Below, one piece after another: positions 27,538-37,282 of a stretch of DNA of 64,000 nucleotides. Location of the stretch: contig DAOSXA010000002.1 of NCBI GenBank assembly GCA_035380245.1, positions 62,001 to 126,000 on the forward strand, read 5' to 3'. The position numbers were made by a program, and so were the translations under genes. The notes under the pieces are model-generated. The model saw only the letters and a list, made by a program, of their open reading frames with translations, was not told the origin of the DNA and did no database searches. Source of the stretch: Candidatus Zixiibacteriota bacterium. GTDB lineage: Bacteria > Zixibacteria > MSB-5A5 > GN15 > FEB-12. The first letter of the stretch is position 1, and each line of letters opens with the position of its first letter.

Positions 27538-29287
27538 GGATTACTCCCACTGAGGCCGCAGCATCGAAATCCAGTTGCATCTCTTCGCTGGATGAGGTCT
27601 CTTTGAGAAGTTCTTCCAACATGATCGAACCCTCGTTGACTTTATCCAGTCCGGCTTCGAACAGCGTTCGGTAGCCGTGGTGTCGCGCCTCATGCGTGAT
27701 CTGGTTGATTGATGCGCTGGAGATAATCATTTCCTGGAGACGATTGGTGACCTCCACAAACTCGAACACGCCGGTCAGACCGCGTAACCCGGTATTTTTG
27801 CAATTGGGACAACCCATTCCCTTGGTGAATCTTATGTCGTGGGCATTGCCGGTTAGCTGAGCTCTTCGTAGAACGGCCTCTGACGGCATGTATGGATCGC
27901 GGCATTCGGGACAATTGGTTCTGACCAAACGCTGGGCAAGCACGCCTTTTACGGCCGAGGCGACCAGATACGGTTCAATGCCCATATCGATTAATCGTGA
28001 TATTGCCGAAGGAGCATCGTTGGTGTGCATGGTTGAGAATACCGTATGACCGGTCAGGGCTGACCGAATCGCCATACGGGCGGTTTCCGGATCACGGATC
28101 TCTCCTACCATGATGATGTCCGGATTCTGTCTGAGTATGGCTCGCAGGGTAGTGGCAAAATCAAGGCCGGCTTTTTCGTTCACCTGAATCTGATTGATCA
28201 ATGGAAGCGAATACTCGACCGGGTCCTCGACCGTGATGATGTTCTTTTCGACCGAGTTGATTTCCTGCAGAGTAGTGTAGAGAGTCGAGGTTTTACCGCT
28301 TGAGGTCGGACCGGTAATCAGGATCAGTCCTTCCGGTTTATGAATCACATTATTCCAGGGTTCTTCCACCTCGGGATTGAAACCGAGATCCTTGAACGCC
28401 AGCATGAGATTGCGACGGTCCAGAATACGGATAACGATTTTCTCGCCATGTATCGTCGGAAGGGTAGAGATTCGCAGGTCCACCGGCCGACCGTCGACCG
28501 CCATCATGAATCTTCCATCCTGTGGCAATCTTTTTTCAGAGACATCCAGGTCAGCAGCCACTTTGATACGAGAAACCAGCTCATTTTGCATTGACTTCGG
28601 CGGGTCGGCTTCCTCACGCATGACTCCGTCAACTCGGTATCGCACTCTCATTTTGAGTTCATCCGGCTCGATATGAATATCCGTAGCGCGATCCTTGACC
28701 GCTTTGGAGATAATCAGGTTGACCAGCTTGACGACCGGTGTTTCGGTCTCACTCTGGTCAATCGGAGATTTTATTTCAATCTTAGCAGTATCGCTGTCGC
28801 CGGCAGTTCCGGAAGCCCGATCCTTACCCGGGCCAATCATGTGCCGAAGAGAGTCCGCTACCGAATAATACTCATCTATGGCGGCCTTAATCTCCGATGG
28901 ATTCGCCACGGCTCTTCTGACTTCGGAGCCGGTGAGGTACTTGATTTCGTCAATAGCGATAATGTTGAGGGGATCGGCCATGGCCAGAGTCATAGTGTTG
29001 CCGATCTCGAAAATCGGTATAAGCAGATAGCGACGAGCGACATCGACTGTAACTCGCTGGACAATACTGGGGTCGATCACCATCTGATTTAGCGAGATTT
29101 TAGGGATGCCGAGCCGCTCCGAGATCGTCTCGGTTAGCTGATCCTCGGTGATGAAACCCTTCTCAACAAGGACTTCACCGAGACGTTCTCCGGAAAGTCG
29201 TTGCTCACGGAGTCCCTCATCCAGTTGGTCCTGGGTGATAAACCCCTTCTCGATAAGGAGGTCGCCGATCTTCTTTTTTGTTCCCAT
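27521..29287 (-). CDS. pilB: PilB/GspE assembly ATPase with N-terminal MshEN domain
   Basis: A 588-residue hexameric ATPase that powers pilus or pseudopilus assembly. The Walker A motif is G-P-T-S-S-G-K-T, Walker B is I-I-M-V-G-E-I-R-D, and a four-Cys zinc site lies at C-P-E-C and C-P-N-C. The N-terminus contains two copies of a 24-residue motif (I-G-D-L-L-I-E-K-G-F and L-G-E-V-L-V-E-K-G-F) separated by five residues, the MshEN arrangement that binds cyclic di-GMP in MshE. Regulation by cyclic di-GMP is therefore likely. First gene of the operon; the ATG lacks a clear Shine-Dalgarno sequence. Confidence 0.92.
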   Translation of the reverse strand: MGTKKKIGDLLIEKGFITQDQLDEGLREQRLSGERLGEVLVEKGFITEDQLTETISERLGIPKISLNQMVIDPSIVQRVTVDVARRYLLIPIFEIGNTMTLAMADPLNIIAIDEIKYLTGSEVRRAVANPSEIKAAIDEYYSVADSLRHMIGPGKDRASGTAGDSDTAKIEIKSPIDQSETETPVVKLVNLIISKAVKDRATDIHIEPDELKMRVRYRVDGVMREEADPPKSMQNELVSRIKVAADLDVSEKRLPQDGRFMMAVDGRPVDLRISTLPTIHGEKIVIRILDRRNLMLAFKDLGFNPEVEEPWNNVIHKPEGLILITGPTSSGKTSTLYTTLQEINSVEKNIITVEDPVEYSLPLINQIQVNEKAGLDFATTLRAILRQNPDIIMVGEIRDPETARMAIRSALTGHTVFSTMHTNDAPSAISRLIDMGIEPYLVASAVKGVLAQRLVRTNCPECRDPYMPSEAVLRRAQLTGNAHDIRFTKGMGCPNCKNTGLRGLTGVFEFVEVTNRLQEMIISSASINQITHEARHHGYRTLFEAGLDKVNEGSIMLEELLKETSSSEEMQLDFDAAASVGVIHADPV

Positions 29288-29431
29288 GTCGCTTTTTTAG
29301 ATCATTATAGGATTCAGTAATTTATCGGCTGTCATGTTTCTTTTCTTAAGGATTTACCGATCACAACCTGTAGAAGTAAGAAGAAATCGTTGTTGTATGT
29401 GAGCTTAGTGCCTTTATTGCCTCTCTGAAGT

Positions 29432-31096
29432 ATGAAAAGACCCTCATTGACAAACTGTGTATGTCTTCTTTTGACGTTGATGTCTGTCATACCGATGATC
29501 GCAACGGCTTCGAGTCAACAACAGCAGGAGCTTGAACCGTTTGAAGGCATCGTGATCGATTCCATTGAGATCGACAATCGGAACATTTATGATGTACAGA
29601 ACCCGGCTTACAACAACATCGTGTTTCGTACTGCCAATCATTTGCATATCGTTACGAGGCAAGCAGTAGTCAGGAGGGAAATCCTCCTTCATGTCGGAGA
29701 GCCGTTTTCCGTCGATATAGCCGAAGAGTCCGCCCGTAACATGCGTGCCCGTCTGGCCTTATACGATGCCTGGGTTGAAATAGAAAAGCTGGCTGAAGAC
29801 AAACTGCTGGTGCGGTTCGTAACGGTGGATGAATGGTCCATATCCGGTGGGATTCGTTACAATCGAGACGGGAATCTGGACAAATTCAAATTTGGATTAA
29901 CGGAACGCAATCTTCTCGGACAGGCGGTTGGTCTCGGGGCCGATTACTATATCGAAGACGGTAAAAACGACTATATCGCGGTATCCTTCGTCGGAAGACG
30001 GTTTCAGGGACATAAGCTGCAGATCAAGGGGACCTATTCCGGTAATCCGGAAGCGAAACGATACTTGCTCGGTCTTTCGAGACCTTACTACGATCTTATG
30101 CAGAGTTGGAAATGGGGGATAAGCGGAGGGGGGACCACCGATCTGAGAGAGATATATTCCGATGATCGTCTTATTGCCTCGAATGACGATGATGCCGACA
30201 GGTTGTCGATTGTCGCAGGTGGACGAACCGGCCGTTATGATAAGAAGTTAGAGTTTGATGTTCTGTACGATTATGTGTGTGAGACGACCCGAGATCGACG
30301 TTTCTACAGCAACAGTCCCGAAGACTCCACCGAGGCTTTGGCTAACTTCCCCACAGATTCTATGTTTCATCGTATTGGTTTGGTCGTAGGTGTGCTGGTC
30401 CATGATTATGTGACTCTTCGCCGTATTGATTGCTTTGGAGCAGCCGAAGATTTCCGGATTGGCCCAATTCTTCAGATTAGCGCCTCCTACGCCTTTTCAC
30501 ACGACAGCACAGCTTTTCGACAAATGGGCGTCGGTTTGGGATGGACCGGCTACCGGGGGCAGACCTTATTTGCTGCCGACGGTGAGACATCCGCCTGGCA
30601 CGATCGCTCCGGTCAACTCGTAAGACGTCTCTATGCACTCCGTTTATGGTTGTACAACTGGTCATTACCTATGACAACCATGGCCTTTAACGCCAGGTTT
30701 ATGGAAGATCAACCGATCGGCGGGGTCAATCGACTCGTGATGGGAGGCACAACCGGGCTTCGAGGTTACGACAAGTATTTTATGACCGGTGACCGAAGAC
30801 TGATTGCCAACCTGGAGGCGCGTTTTCTACCCGGTCTGGAGATTCTCTCGGTACAGTTTGGAGCGACACTGTTTGTTGATTACGGCCAGACATGGGAATA
30901 CGGTGAGGAATTGGGACTCGACGAGGCTTACGCCGCGATTGGCATCGGAATTCGTGTCTCGGGTGAAAAATCTTCACGGAGTGCGTTGGGACGTCTGGAC
31001 TTATCTTATTCGGAAGCAACCGGCTGGCAGATATCAGTCGGTTCGGGGCAGTATTTCGAGTCTTTCGGGGCCAGTTTGCCCTTGACAACTTATTGA
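29432..31096 (+). CDS. Omp85/BamA-TamA superfamily outer-membrane protein
   Basis: A 554-residue protein with a signal peptide (1-26), one or two POTRA-like segments (to about 130, with I-E-I-D-N-R-N-I-Y and V-R-R-E-I-L-L-H-V-G-E-P-F) and a C-terminal surface-antigen barrel. The conserved strand-16/loop-6 region G-G-T-T-G-L-R-G-Y with G-D-R-R and N-L-E-A-R-F is present, the R-G-Y motif being diagnostic of Omp85 proteins. It is smaller than BamA, so a TamA-like or patatin-associated subtype is more likely than the essential assembly factor. It is divergent from the pilus operon. Confidence 0.85.
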   Translation: MKRPSLTNCVCLLLTLMSVIPMIATASSQQQQELEPFEGIVIDSIEIDNRNIYDVQNPAYNNIVFRTANHLHIVTRQAVVRREILLHVGEPFSVDIAEESARNMRARLALYDAWVEIEKLAEDKLLVRFVTVDEWSISGGIRYNRDGNLDKFKFGLTERNLLGQAVGLGADYYIEDGKNDYIAVSFVGRRFQGHKLQIKGTYSGNPEAKRYLLGLSRPYYDLMQSWKWGISGGGTTDLREIYSDDRLIASNDDDADRLSIVAGGRTGRYDKKLEFDVLYDYVCETTRDRRFYSNSPEDSTEALANFPTDSMFHRIGLVVGVLVHDYVTLRRIDCFGAAEDFRIGPILQISASYAFSHDSTAFRQMGVGLGWTGYRGQTLFAADGETSAWHDRSGQLVRRLYALRLWLYNWSLPMTTMAFNARFMEDQPIGGVNRLVMGGTTGLRGYDKYFMTGDRRLIANLEARFLPGLEILSVQFGATLFVDYGQTWEYGEELGLDEAYAAIGIGIRVSGEKSSRSALGRLDLSYSEATGWQISVGSGQYFESFGASLPLTTY

Positions 31097-31363
31097 AGTG
31101 CAATACATTGTGGTTGAGGGCGAGTTCTTTTTAGGGATTCGATTGCAGACCTGAAAAGTAATTGTTCAGCCGCGTGGGGGCTGACGTAATCCGCATGTAT
31201 CGGGTGTGATGTCTGCATATGCGGTCAACAACGTACCTGTCTTATTGGGAACTTATACAACGACAATTGGTCCATTATAACGACAACCATTCAGAGTCGG
31301 GCACAATCGGTCGATGAAATGGTTGTCAATAGTGTGTAATCGCTCGGATTGACGAGTAAAAAG

Positions 31364-33385
31364 ATGTATAAACCTAAGCTCCTGTTTATTCTCTTATTGT
31401 TGTCGTCTTGCGTAGCTTTGGCCTCTGCGGTCAAAACGCCGGTAGATATGCAGGCAATCGAGGCTGACTATGCTGCCGGTAAAATATCGCTCGATCAGAA
31501 AGCGATTCTTGAAGTACACGCGATCAGGCAGCCGGAGCTTGTTCCCGATCGATATCATCTTAATACTATGGCGCAATCGGTTCCCAATCGAGCAACTCAT
31601 GATGCCACTTCGGTACTCAAAGAGATAAGAGACGAATGGGATCTACTTTCACCCTCGACACAGATGCTCCTTCAGGATGCGCTTGGACGAGCTGTCACTA
31701 CCTACACTTACGATTCTCCGAGCGGTTTTTTTAAGATACACTACGATACTGCTTATGACAGTGCTAATCCGGTGCCTGCCGACGACAATGATTCCTCCGG
31801 GATACCGGATTTTATCGAGAAGTGCGCTGCGTATGCCGATACGGCGCTTGCTTTTCATCGTGCCTGGAATTACTTGGATCCCCCGCCTGATGGAGTTCAG
31901 GGCGGTGACAGCAAATATGATATTTATTTCCTTGAGACCAGCTACTATGGCTTCACCACTCCGGAAGGGGGCGGGCCGGCAGCATGGGACGACAATCTCA
32001 GTTATATAACCCTGAACTCGAATTTCCTGGGTTTTGAACCGAACGACGATCCCGAAGGCGACCAATGGGGCGCCATGAAAGTCACCATTGCCCATGAGTT
32101 TCATCACGCCGTTCAATTCAGTTACGATGGCTCGGAACCGATGTGGTTCATGGACCTCGATGCGACCTATATCGAGGATTTGGTTTTCGATTCCACAAAT
32201 GATAATTACAACTATCTCAATATGCTTTTTGACGATCCTGAGATATCTCTGCTGAATGCTTCAGACCATCGCTATTCCACGTTTGTCTATGGTCTGTTCG
32301 TTGCTCAGAAATTCGATACCAGTTTGATGCGGGCAGCCTGGGAAGGTTCTGTTTATACTGCCGGTGTATTTGAGACTCTTGGAGACAGTATTCAGGGACG
32401 GACCGGCTGGACCCAGGATTCGGCCTTTGCCGAATTCGCAATGTGGAATTACATAACCAATGTTCGGTCAAACGGGCAGAGCTACGATGAAGCTGCCGAT
32501 TATCCATTGGTATCGGTCGGAGAGGTCCATACGACTTATCCTGTGGCGTTGCAGAATTCACCGGGATATCCCGAAGGTTATGGCGCGACTTATGTGGAAT
32601 TCGTCCCCCCGGCGGCACCGAAAACTTTCCGATTCACTTTCAACGGATCCGATTCTCGCCATTGGGCCGCCTGGTTGATCAAGTCGACCTCCTCGAACAC
32701 CCACATTTGCGAACGACTCGATTTAGATCCGGTTTCTTATGTAGCGACCGGTGAGATACAACATTTCGAGAGTTATTATTCCGTTGCCCTGATCGGAGTG
32801 AATCTTGATGAGGGTTCACCCGGTACGCCTTTCAGCTATCAGGCATCTGTTTACGATCCTTATGCGGTAAGCACGTCGATTGATCCTTACGATTCCGTCC
32901 TTTATGCCGGAAAGACGAGAGCTATTCCGTTTATTGTGATGAACGCATCGGAACTTGTTGACAACTTCACGATATCGACGGATGACGCCAAGGATTGGGG
33001 AACCAGCCATACGGTCAACAAGCAGATCGCACCTCTTTGCGATACAACCTTCATGGTCAACGTTACGGCGCCTTCCGGGACAACGGTAGGAGATACCTGC
33101 TACGTTCATTTTATTGCTCAATCATGGTCGGCTCCGAATGTAGCCGATACTCAGACCGTTCTGTTTCATACTATCGTCCAGAGAGGTGATATGAATCTGG
33201 ATGGAAACATCGATATCTCCGATTTGGTGTCCCTGGTTGGATATATGTTCGGAGGCGGTCCCGAGCCTACCCCGCTGGAGGCTTCTGATTTTAACTGCTC
33301 CGGTGGGAACGACATCACTGATTTGGTATCCATGGTTGAATACATGTTCCAGGACGGTGATCCTTCGCCGTGCAATCCCTATTAG
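31364..33385 (+). CDS. Exported zinc metalloprotease (MXAN_6640 type) with C-terminal dockerin repeats
   Basis: A protein of about 673 residues with signal peptide (L-L-F-I-L-L-L-L-S-S-C-V). The catalytic zinc motif H-E-F-H-H is at about 244-248, followed by A-V-Q-F-S-Y-D, resembling the MXAN_6640-family putative metalloproteases. The C-terminus carries a dockerin-like pair, D-M-N-L-D-G-N-I-D and D-F-N-C-S-G-G-N-D. The ATG at 31364 is preferred; a TTG at 31349 in frame is possible. The gene stands alone between two intergenic gaps of 267 and 132 bases. Role: extracellular proteolysis. Confidence 0.82.
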   Translation: MYKPKLLFILLLLSSCVALASAVKTPVDMQAIEADYAAGKISLDQKAILEVHAIRQPELVPDRYHLNTMAQSVPNRATHDATSVLKEIRDEWDLLSPSTQMLLQDALGRAVTTYTYDSPSGFFKIHYDTAYDSANPVPADDNDSSGIPDFIEKCAAYADTALAFHRAWNYLDPPPDGVQGGDSKYDIYFLETSYYGFTTPEGGGPAAWDDNLSYITLNSNFLGFEPNDDPEGDQWGAMKVTIAHEFHHAVQFSYDGSEPMWFMDLDATYIEDLVFDSTNDNYNYLNMLFDDPEISLLNASDHRYSTFVYGLFVAQKFDTSLMRAAWEGSVYTAGVFETLGDSIQGRTGWTQDSAFAEFAMWNYITNVRSNGQSYDEAADYPLVSVGEVHTTYPVALQNSPGYPEGYGATYVEFVPPAAPKTFRFTFNGSDSRHWAAWLIKSTSSNTHICERLDLDPVSYVATGEIQHFESYYSVALIGVNLDEGSPGTPFSYQASVYDPYAVSTSIDPYDSVLYAGKTRAIPFIVMNASELVDNFTISTDDAKDWGTSHTVNKQIAPLCDTTFMVNVTAPSGTTVGDTCYVHFIAQSWSAPNVADTQTVLFHTIVQRGDMNLDGNIDISDLVSLVGYMFGGGPEPTPLEASDFNCSGGNDITDLVSMVEYMFQDGDPSPCNPY

Positions 33386-33517
33386 TCTGATCACTCGCTT
33401 ATTTTTTGTCATGCCACTAGACTGGTTCTTTTTGTCTTTTTTTTGTTGACTGCTATCGAGTTATATAGATCATTCGGTGCATAGACCGTTTGCCGCGTTC
33501 AACAAGGAAGTTGGACT

Positions 33518-33754
33518 ATGCGGCAGAGAGGGGGATTAATGACCGACGGTTTTAAGCCAAAGATCCTCATATGCTCGGAATGTGGGGAAGAATTCGTGTT
33601 TACGAGTGCGGCGCAGCAGTATTTTGCGGAACGGGGGTACACGGAAGATCCAAAACGCTGCAAGACTTGTCATACTCGTTACAAAAAGTCCCAGCGAGAG
33701 GGACGACAAGAAGAGACCGTTCATGCGACGGTCGATGGTCAACGGGTAGAATAA
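33518..33754 (+). CDS. Small zinc-ribbon protein
   Basis: A 78-residue cytoplasmic protein with two Cys pairs, C-S-E-C and C-K-T-C, spaced about 30 residues apart, which make a zinc ribbon of the small stand-alone type common in environmental bacteria. Two ATG starts are credible: 33518 with AAGGAAG 7 bases upstream, and 33539 with AGAGGGGGA just upstream. The tail is basic then acidic (K-K-S-Q-R-E-G-R-Q-E-E). Possible nucleic-acid or regulatory role; function unknown. Confidence 0.78.
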   Translation: MRQRGGLMTDGFKPKILICSECGEEFVFTSAAQQYFAERGYTEDPKRCKTCHTRYKKSQREGRQEETVHATVDGQRVE

Positions 33755-33762
33755 ACAGAACA

Positions 33763-33787
33763 GCCCCGGCGACTGATTCACCGGGGC
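33763..33787. terminator. Possible terminator hairpin
   Basis: A seven-base GC stem GCCCCGG/CCGGGGC with an 11-base loop, just after the zinc-ribbon stop and before the convergent M6 protease stop. No T-run follows. Confidence 0.35.
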
Positions 33788-33835
33788 CGGTCCTGTTGGC
33801 CGAAGACAGAGAAGAATAATAACTCGCGATTCGTA

Positions 33836-35614
33836 CTATCTTAAGAGTACCATCTTTTTCACATCTTGTGAGCCCGCGCCCAGGATGCGGTAGAAGTAGA
33901 TGCCCGAGGCTACGTTGCTGCCTTGTTCATCCGTACCGTCCCAGATAACCTCGTGTTCACCGGCGGTGATATTGGTGTTGAGAAGAACCTTGATGCGCTG
34001 TCCGGCGACATTGAAGACGTCAATGGTAACTTCACCCGCTTCACCGATGGTAAAGGCGATATGTGTCTCGGGATTGAACGGATTCGGGTAATTCTGTGAC
34101 AGATTCACTCCCTGAGGCAGCATACTGCCGGGATTGGTGTTATCACCTTCATCCTGGTTGTCGTCTTCATTATCTTCAGTCCCGGCTGAGAGGCCGACGA
34201 TAAGGTCGGCATGCATGGTCGAGGCCGAGAGACTGATATCTTCAACACCGACCAGTGAACCGGTTCCATCGTAAGCATCGGAAGACGGATTGCTGAGGCT
34301 GTTAAAATTCGACTGGTTGTATGTGCCGGGGAAAGGATCGCCCGCATCGCCGTTATCACTGTTGTATTCGAGTTCATAGAGGCCGTCAGCCTGTTCTAAA
34401 GCGACCATTGAATGATCAGAAGTGCTGAGTCCGGGATACCATTCTTTGGTATTGTTCGCCTTGGCGTCATCGATATGCCAGATCAAAAGGCCGCTACCCG
34501 GCAGATACGTATCATAGCCGGTTTTCTGACGGTTTTCTATGAGGAAGTATTCATCCGATTCGGAGCCCGTGTTCCACAGACGATAGGCTTCGGCGTTATC
34601 GGTTGCATTGCCGATCGGCTGCTGTTCCACGTTGGCGGTTATGTTGGTCGGGGTAACGATCCCAAGTTCTTTTTTCGCCCAGGCACAGAACTGAGCCGGA
34701 CGTCCGCCGCGAGAGAGCGGTCCCAGCCATGATCCGTAGCTCATTATGCACCACTTACCAACTCCTTTGGAGCTATAGTCGGTGTCATAGAGATCCGGGA
34801 GACCGAAACCATGACCGAGTTCATGAGCATAGACACCAATGGTCATGTCACCGGGGCTGGTCCAGTACTCCGGCTGAATAGTGAAATCCGAAACCCAGAC
34901 ACCGTCCACGTATTTAGGTATTATTGCCCATTTGTGTGACCAGATATCGTCGTCACTGCCGGAATACTCGGCGCCTGTTCCGGAATGGATAACGATAAGG
35001 ACATCAACCGTGCCGTTGTTGTCGTTGTCGTATTCCGAAAAATCGACGCTGGCGTTGACGGCATCAACCATATCCTCTACCAGTTTCTGGGTATTGTTGG
35101 GATAACTGCCGGTGCCGTTCTGACCGTCGACGTAGTAGGCGTAAGGCTGAGGAGCGGTTTGCCAACCGGCTACCGATGGGAGATTAACCGTAACCAAGTC
35201 GATCTGTCCGAAACTTACCGTCGAATAGTAATCATGGACGGTATAGCCGGCTTCGTCGAATATCAGACTGTCAAAAAACTCCGCTGAAACCTGGCTGGTG
35301 TTATCGCCAAACTGAACGAGAATTGCCAGGACTTTAAACGTCGTGACATCTTCAGGTGATTTTACGACAGTCTTGGAGGCGGCAAACGTACCGGCGAACG
35401 GTTCAAAACGTTCGGGTGAATTGATTCCCTTAGTCCGCATAGCCGAAAGGTTTTTCAGGAAATAAGGCTCGGCCTTCTGGCCGGATTTAATCTGCTCCAC
35501 CAGATCCGGATGAGGCGGAGAAGCTACCGCAACGGTTGAAAGAATCATTAACGAGGCTGCCGCCAACATTGAGAGAAGGCTCAATTTCTTGCGATTGTTA
35601 CAGAACTTGTTCAT
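33836..35614 (-). CDS. M6 family (immune inhibitor A-like) metalloprotease with T9SS-type C-terminal sorting domain
   Basis: A 592-residue protein. The ATG at 35614 has AGAGGAGA 6 bases upstream and begins a signal peptide (S-L-M-I-L-S-T-V-A-V-A-S). The M6 catalytic domain contains H-E-L-G-H-G-F-G-L-P-D at about 264-274 and the Met-turn W-C-I-M-S-Y-G-S. An acidic linker (E-D-N-E-D-D-N-Q-D-E-G) leads to a FlgD-like C-terminal domain with Y-P-N-P-F-N-P and G-I-Y-F-Y-R-I-L...K-K-M-V-L-L-R, the pattern of type IX secretion sorting domains. It is the only protein here with that signal, in contrast to the dockerin-tailed proteases. Confidence 0.9.
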   Translation of the reverse strand: MNKFCNNRKKLSLLSMLAAASLMILSTVAVASPPHPDLVEQIKSGQKAEPYFLKNLSAMRTKGINSPERFEPFAGTFAASKTVVKSPEDVTTFKVLAILVQFGDNTSQVSAEFFDSLIFDEAGYTVHDYYSTVSFGQIDLVTVNLPSVAGWQTAPQPYAYYVDGQNGTGSYPNNTQKLVEDMVDAVNASVDFSEYDNDNNGTVDVLIVIHSGTGAEYSGSDDDIWSHKWAIIPKYVDGVWVSDFTIQPEYWTSPGDMTIGVYAHELGHGFGLPDLYDTDYSSKGVGKWCIMSYGSWLGPLSRGGRPAQFCAWAKKELGIVTPTNITANVEQQPIGNATDNAEAYRLWNTGSESDEYFLIENRQKTGYDTYLPGSGLLIWHIDDAKANNTKEWYPGLSTSDHSMVALEQADGLYELEYNSDNGDAGDPFPGTYNQSNFNSLSNPSSDAYDGTGSLVGVEDISLSASTMHADLIVGLSAGTEDNEDDNQDEGDNTNPGSMLPQGVNLSQNYPNPFNPETHIAFTIGEAGEVTIDVFNVAGQRIKVLLNTNITAGEHEVIWDGTDEQGSNVASGIYFYRILGAGSQDVKKMVLLR

Positions 35615-35967
35615 CGTTTTCTCCTCTGAATCAAGGGCCAACTTGTTCCGATGAAACATTTCGCAAAGGGGATGCCGTCTTCCCGTAAGAGTCGTATTGT
35701 GTTGTAGTGCAATAGGATAATGGCTGTAGTAAGGGAGCTGCCCTATTGTTTCTGCGATTTCTGAAACAGTCAATGGGGGAGACGCCCTATAATCTGCCGA
35801 GGTGTCGCCATGCCTCGATTTTACACCGGGAGCTGTGAGGTTGGGGTATTAATAAAGGCCGGGAATCTCTGTGAGAGTGAGATCGTGAATTTCATGCAAT
35901 AATGAAAAATCCCGGCATCATCGACGACGCCGGGATTTAAAAGATGCTGCGGTAGCTTTATAGTGAT
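35615..35967. other. Intergenic region with terminator
   Basis: A 353-base gap on the minus strand holding the terminator of the upstream barrel gene (35903-35938) and, by position, the promoter of the M6 protease. No gene seen. Confidence 0.5.
35903..35938 (-). terminator. Intrinsic terminator of the barrel-lipoprotein operon
   Basis: Ten-base perfect stem AAATCCCGGC/GCCGGGATTT around a 12-base loop; on the minus strand it is followed by TTTTTCATT. Confidence 0.8.
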
Positions 35968-37272
35968 TTAGAAGTCAAGTCCAATTGAGAATGCCACGTT
36001 AAGACCTTTGGCCGATCCCGAACTAAGAGTAGCTCCGGTTTGTACGGCCGCATCAATTACGAATGGAGACAGGTTCAGTCCGGAACCGAAGGAGAATCCG
36101 GTTCCCTGAATTCCACCGGTACCGAATCCGGCCCGAAGCGGTACGAAACCCAGCCCAAGCCACTCGGCGCCGGCCGCAATACGCGGTTTGGCCGAGGACC
36201 CGGCCGTAGTCTCGAATCCCTGAACCCAGTCTATTGCCCAAAGGAGTTTGCCGGTTGTATTGGCCAGTCCGACTGTCATGACCTGCGGCAGGCTGGTGCT
36301 GAACGGATCGATATCTTCGGTGTATTCTTCTGACACGATATAATCATCGGAGATGTTATCGACCGTCATCGTGTCGAACGAGAAGATATAGCCGTGCTCT
36401 TCGGTATTATTGGTCCAGTTGATGTTGCTGATGAGGTTACGTACGGATAGCCCCACAGAGTAATCATCACTCAACTTCAACGCAGCGCCGACGTCGACAC
36501 CCCAGCCGCTGCCGCCGGTAGCGGTTTGAGCGACCAGATTGCCTGATCCTTCAAAGCCGGTTGACCAGGTGTTAACCGATCCATCCAGCTCGGTGATCCG
36601 TTCCACTGCCAGGCCTCGGATATACTTAGCGGTTGCCCCCACGGCCAGTTGCGAATGCGCCGTGCTATAGAGCGGCATCCCGTAGGAAAGCCCGGTTTCT
36701 ACATAACCGATAACATCGGAATAAGATCCTTCGAGAGAAATATCCTCTCCGATGGTGTTGCCGTTCAGGATCAGATCAATGACATCTCGGTTAAGATTGA
36801 TGTTGGCCGCACCGACGCCGGTTGTCGACAGTACGAACGATCCGAACGATATCGACATGGCTGTAGCTTCAACCTCGGCGGTAAGATGCAGGCCGTCGGT
36901 TGGAATTTTACCCAGCAGGTAATCCTTATCTTCCTGACTCAAAACCGCCCCTGTGTAGCGGTTGTAATCGTCAAGCGTGAGGGAGTTGTTGGTCAGGTTG
37001 ACGCCGACACCAACTAATTGTAACTCACTGTTGCGACGATCTCCCAAGCCCAGGTTGGCCGGGTTATAACGGGCCGCTTCAACTCCGGTAGCAAGACCGG
37101 TATAAGCTCCCGCCAGAGCGATACTGCGAGCGGATGATTGACCGGATGCGGCCGATCCCGGAGCCAGGGTGGCGATTAACATCAGTGTCAGGACCAGGGT
37201 AAACAGGCACAAGCCGATCCAGCGTCCCGCACGACCGCCTGATTCCATATTTCGAATATCTCTACTAGACAT
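35968..37272 (-). CDS. Outer-membrane beta-barrel protein (PorV/FadL-like)
   Basis: A 434-residue protein. After a 45-residue leader with signal peptide comes S-I-A-L-A-G-A-Y-T-G-L-A-T-G-V-E-A and A-R-Y-N-P-A-N-L-G, an opening shared by FadL-like and PorV-like barrels of FCB bacteria. Repeated Gly-rich strands follow, ending with V-A-F-S-I-G-L-D-F, a C-terminal Phe barrel strand. It follows the lipoprotein gene by 10 bases and precedes a terminator, so the two genes are an operon. A type IX-related role (PorV family) would fit the neighbouring M6 protease but is inference. Confidence 0.75.
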   Translation of the reverse strand: MSSRDIRNMESGGRAGRWIGLCLFTLVLTLMLIATLAPGSAASGQSSARSIALAGAYTGLATGVEAARYNPANLGLGDRRNSELQLVGVGVNLTNNSLTLDDYNRYTGAVLSQEDKDYLLGKIPTDGLHLTAEVEATAMSISFGSFVLSTTGVGAANINLNRDVIDLILNGNTIGEDISLEGSYSDVIGYVETGLSYGMPLYSTAHSQLAVGATAKYIRGLAVERITELDGSVNTWSTGFEGSGNLVAQTATGGSGWGVDVGAALKLSDDYSVGLSVRNLISNINWTNNTEEHGYIFSFDTMTVDNISDDYIVSEEYTEDIDPFSTSLPQVMTVGLANTTGKLLWAIDWVQGFETTAGSSAKPRIAAGAEWLGLGFVPLRAGFGTGGIQGTGFSFGSGLNLSPFVIDAAVQTGATLSSGSAKGLNVAFSIGLDF

Positions 37273-37282
37273 GGCGGCCTCC

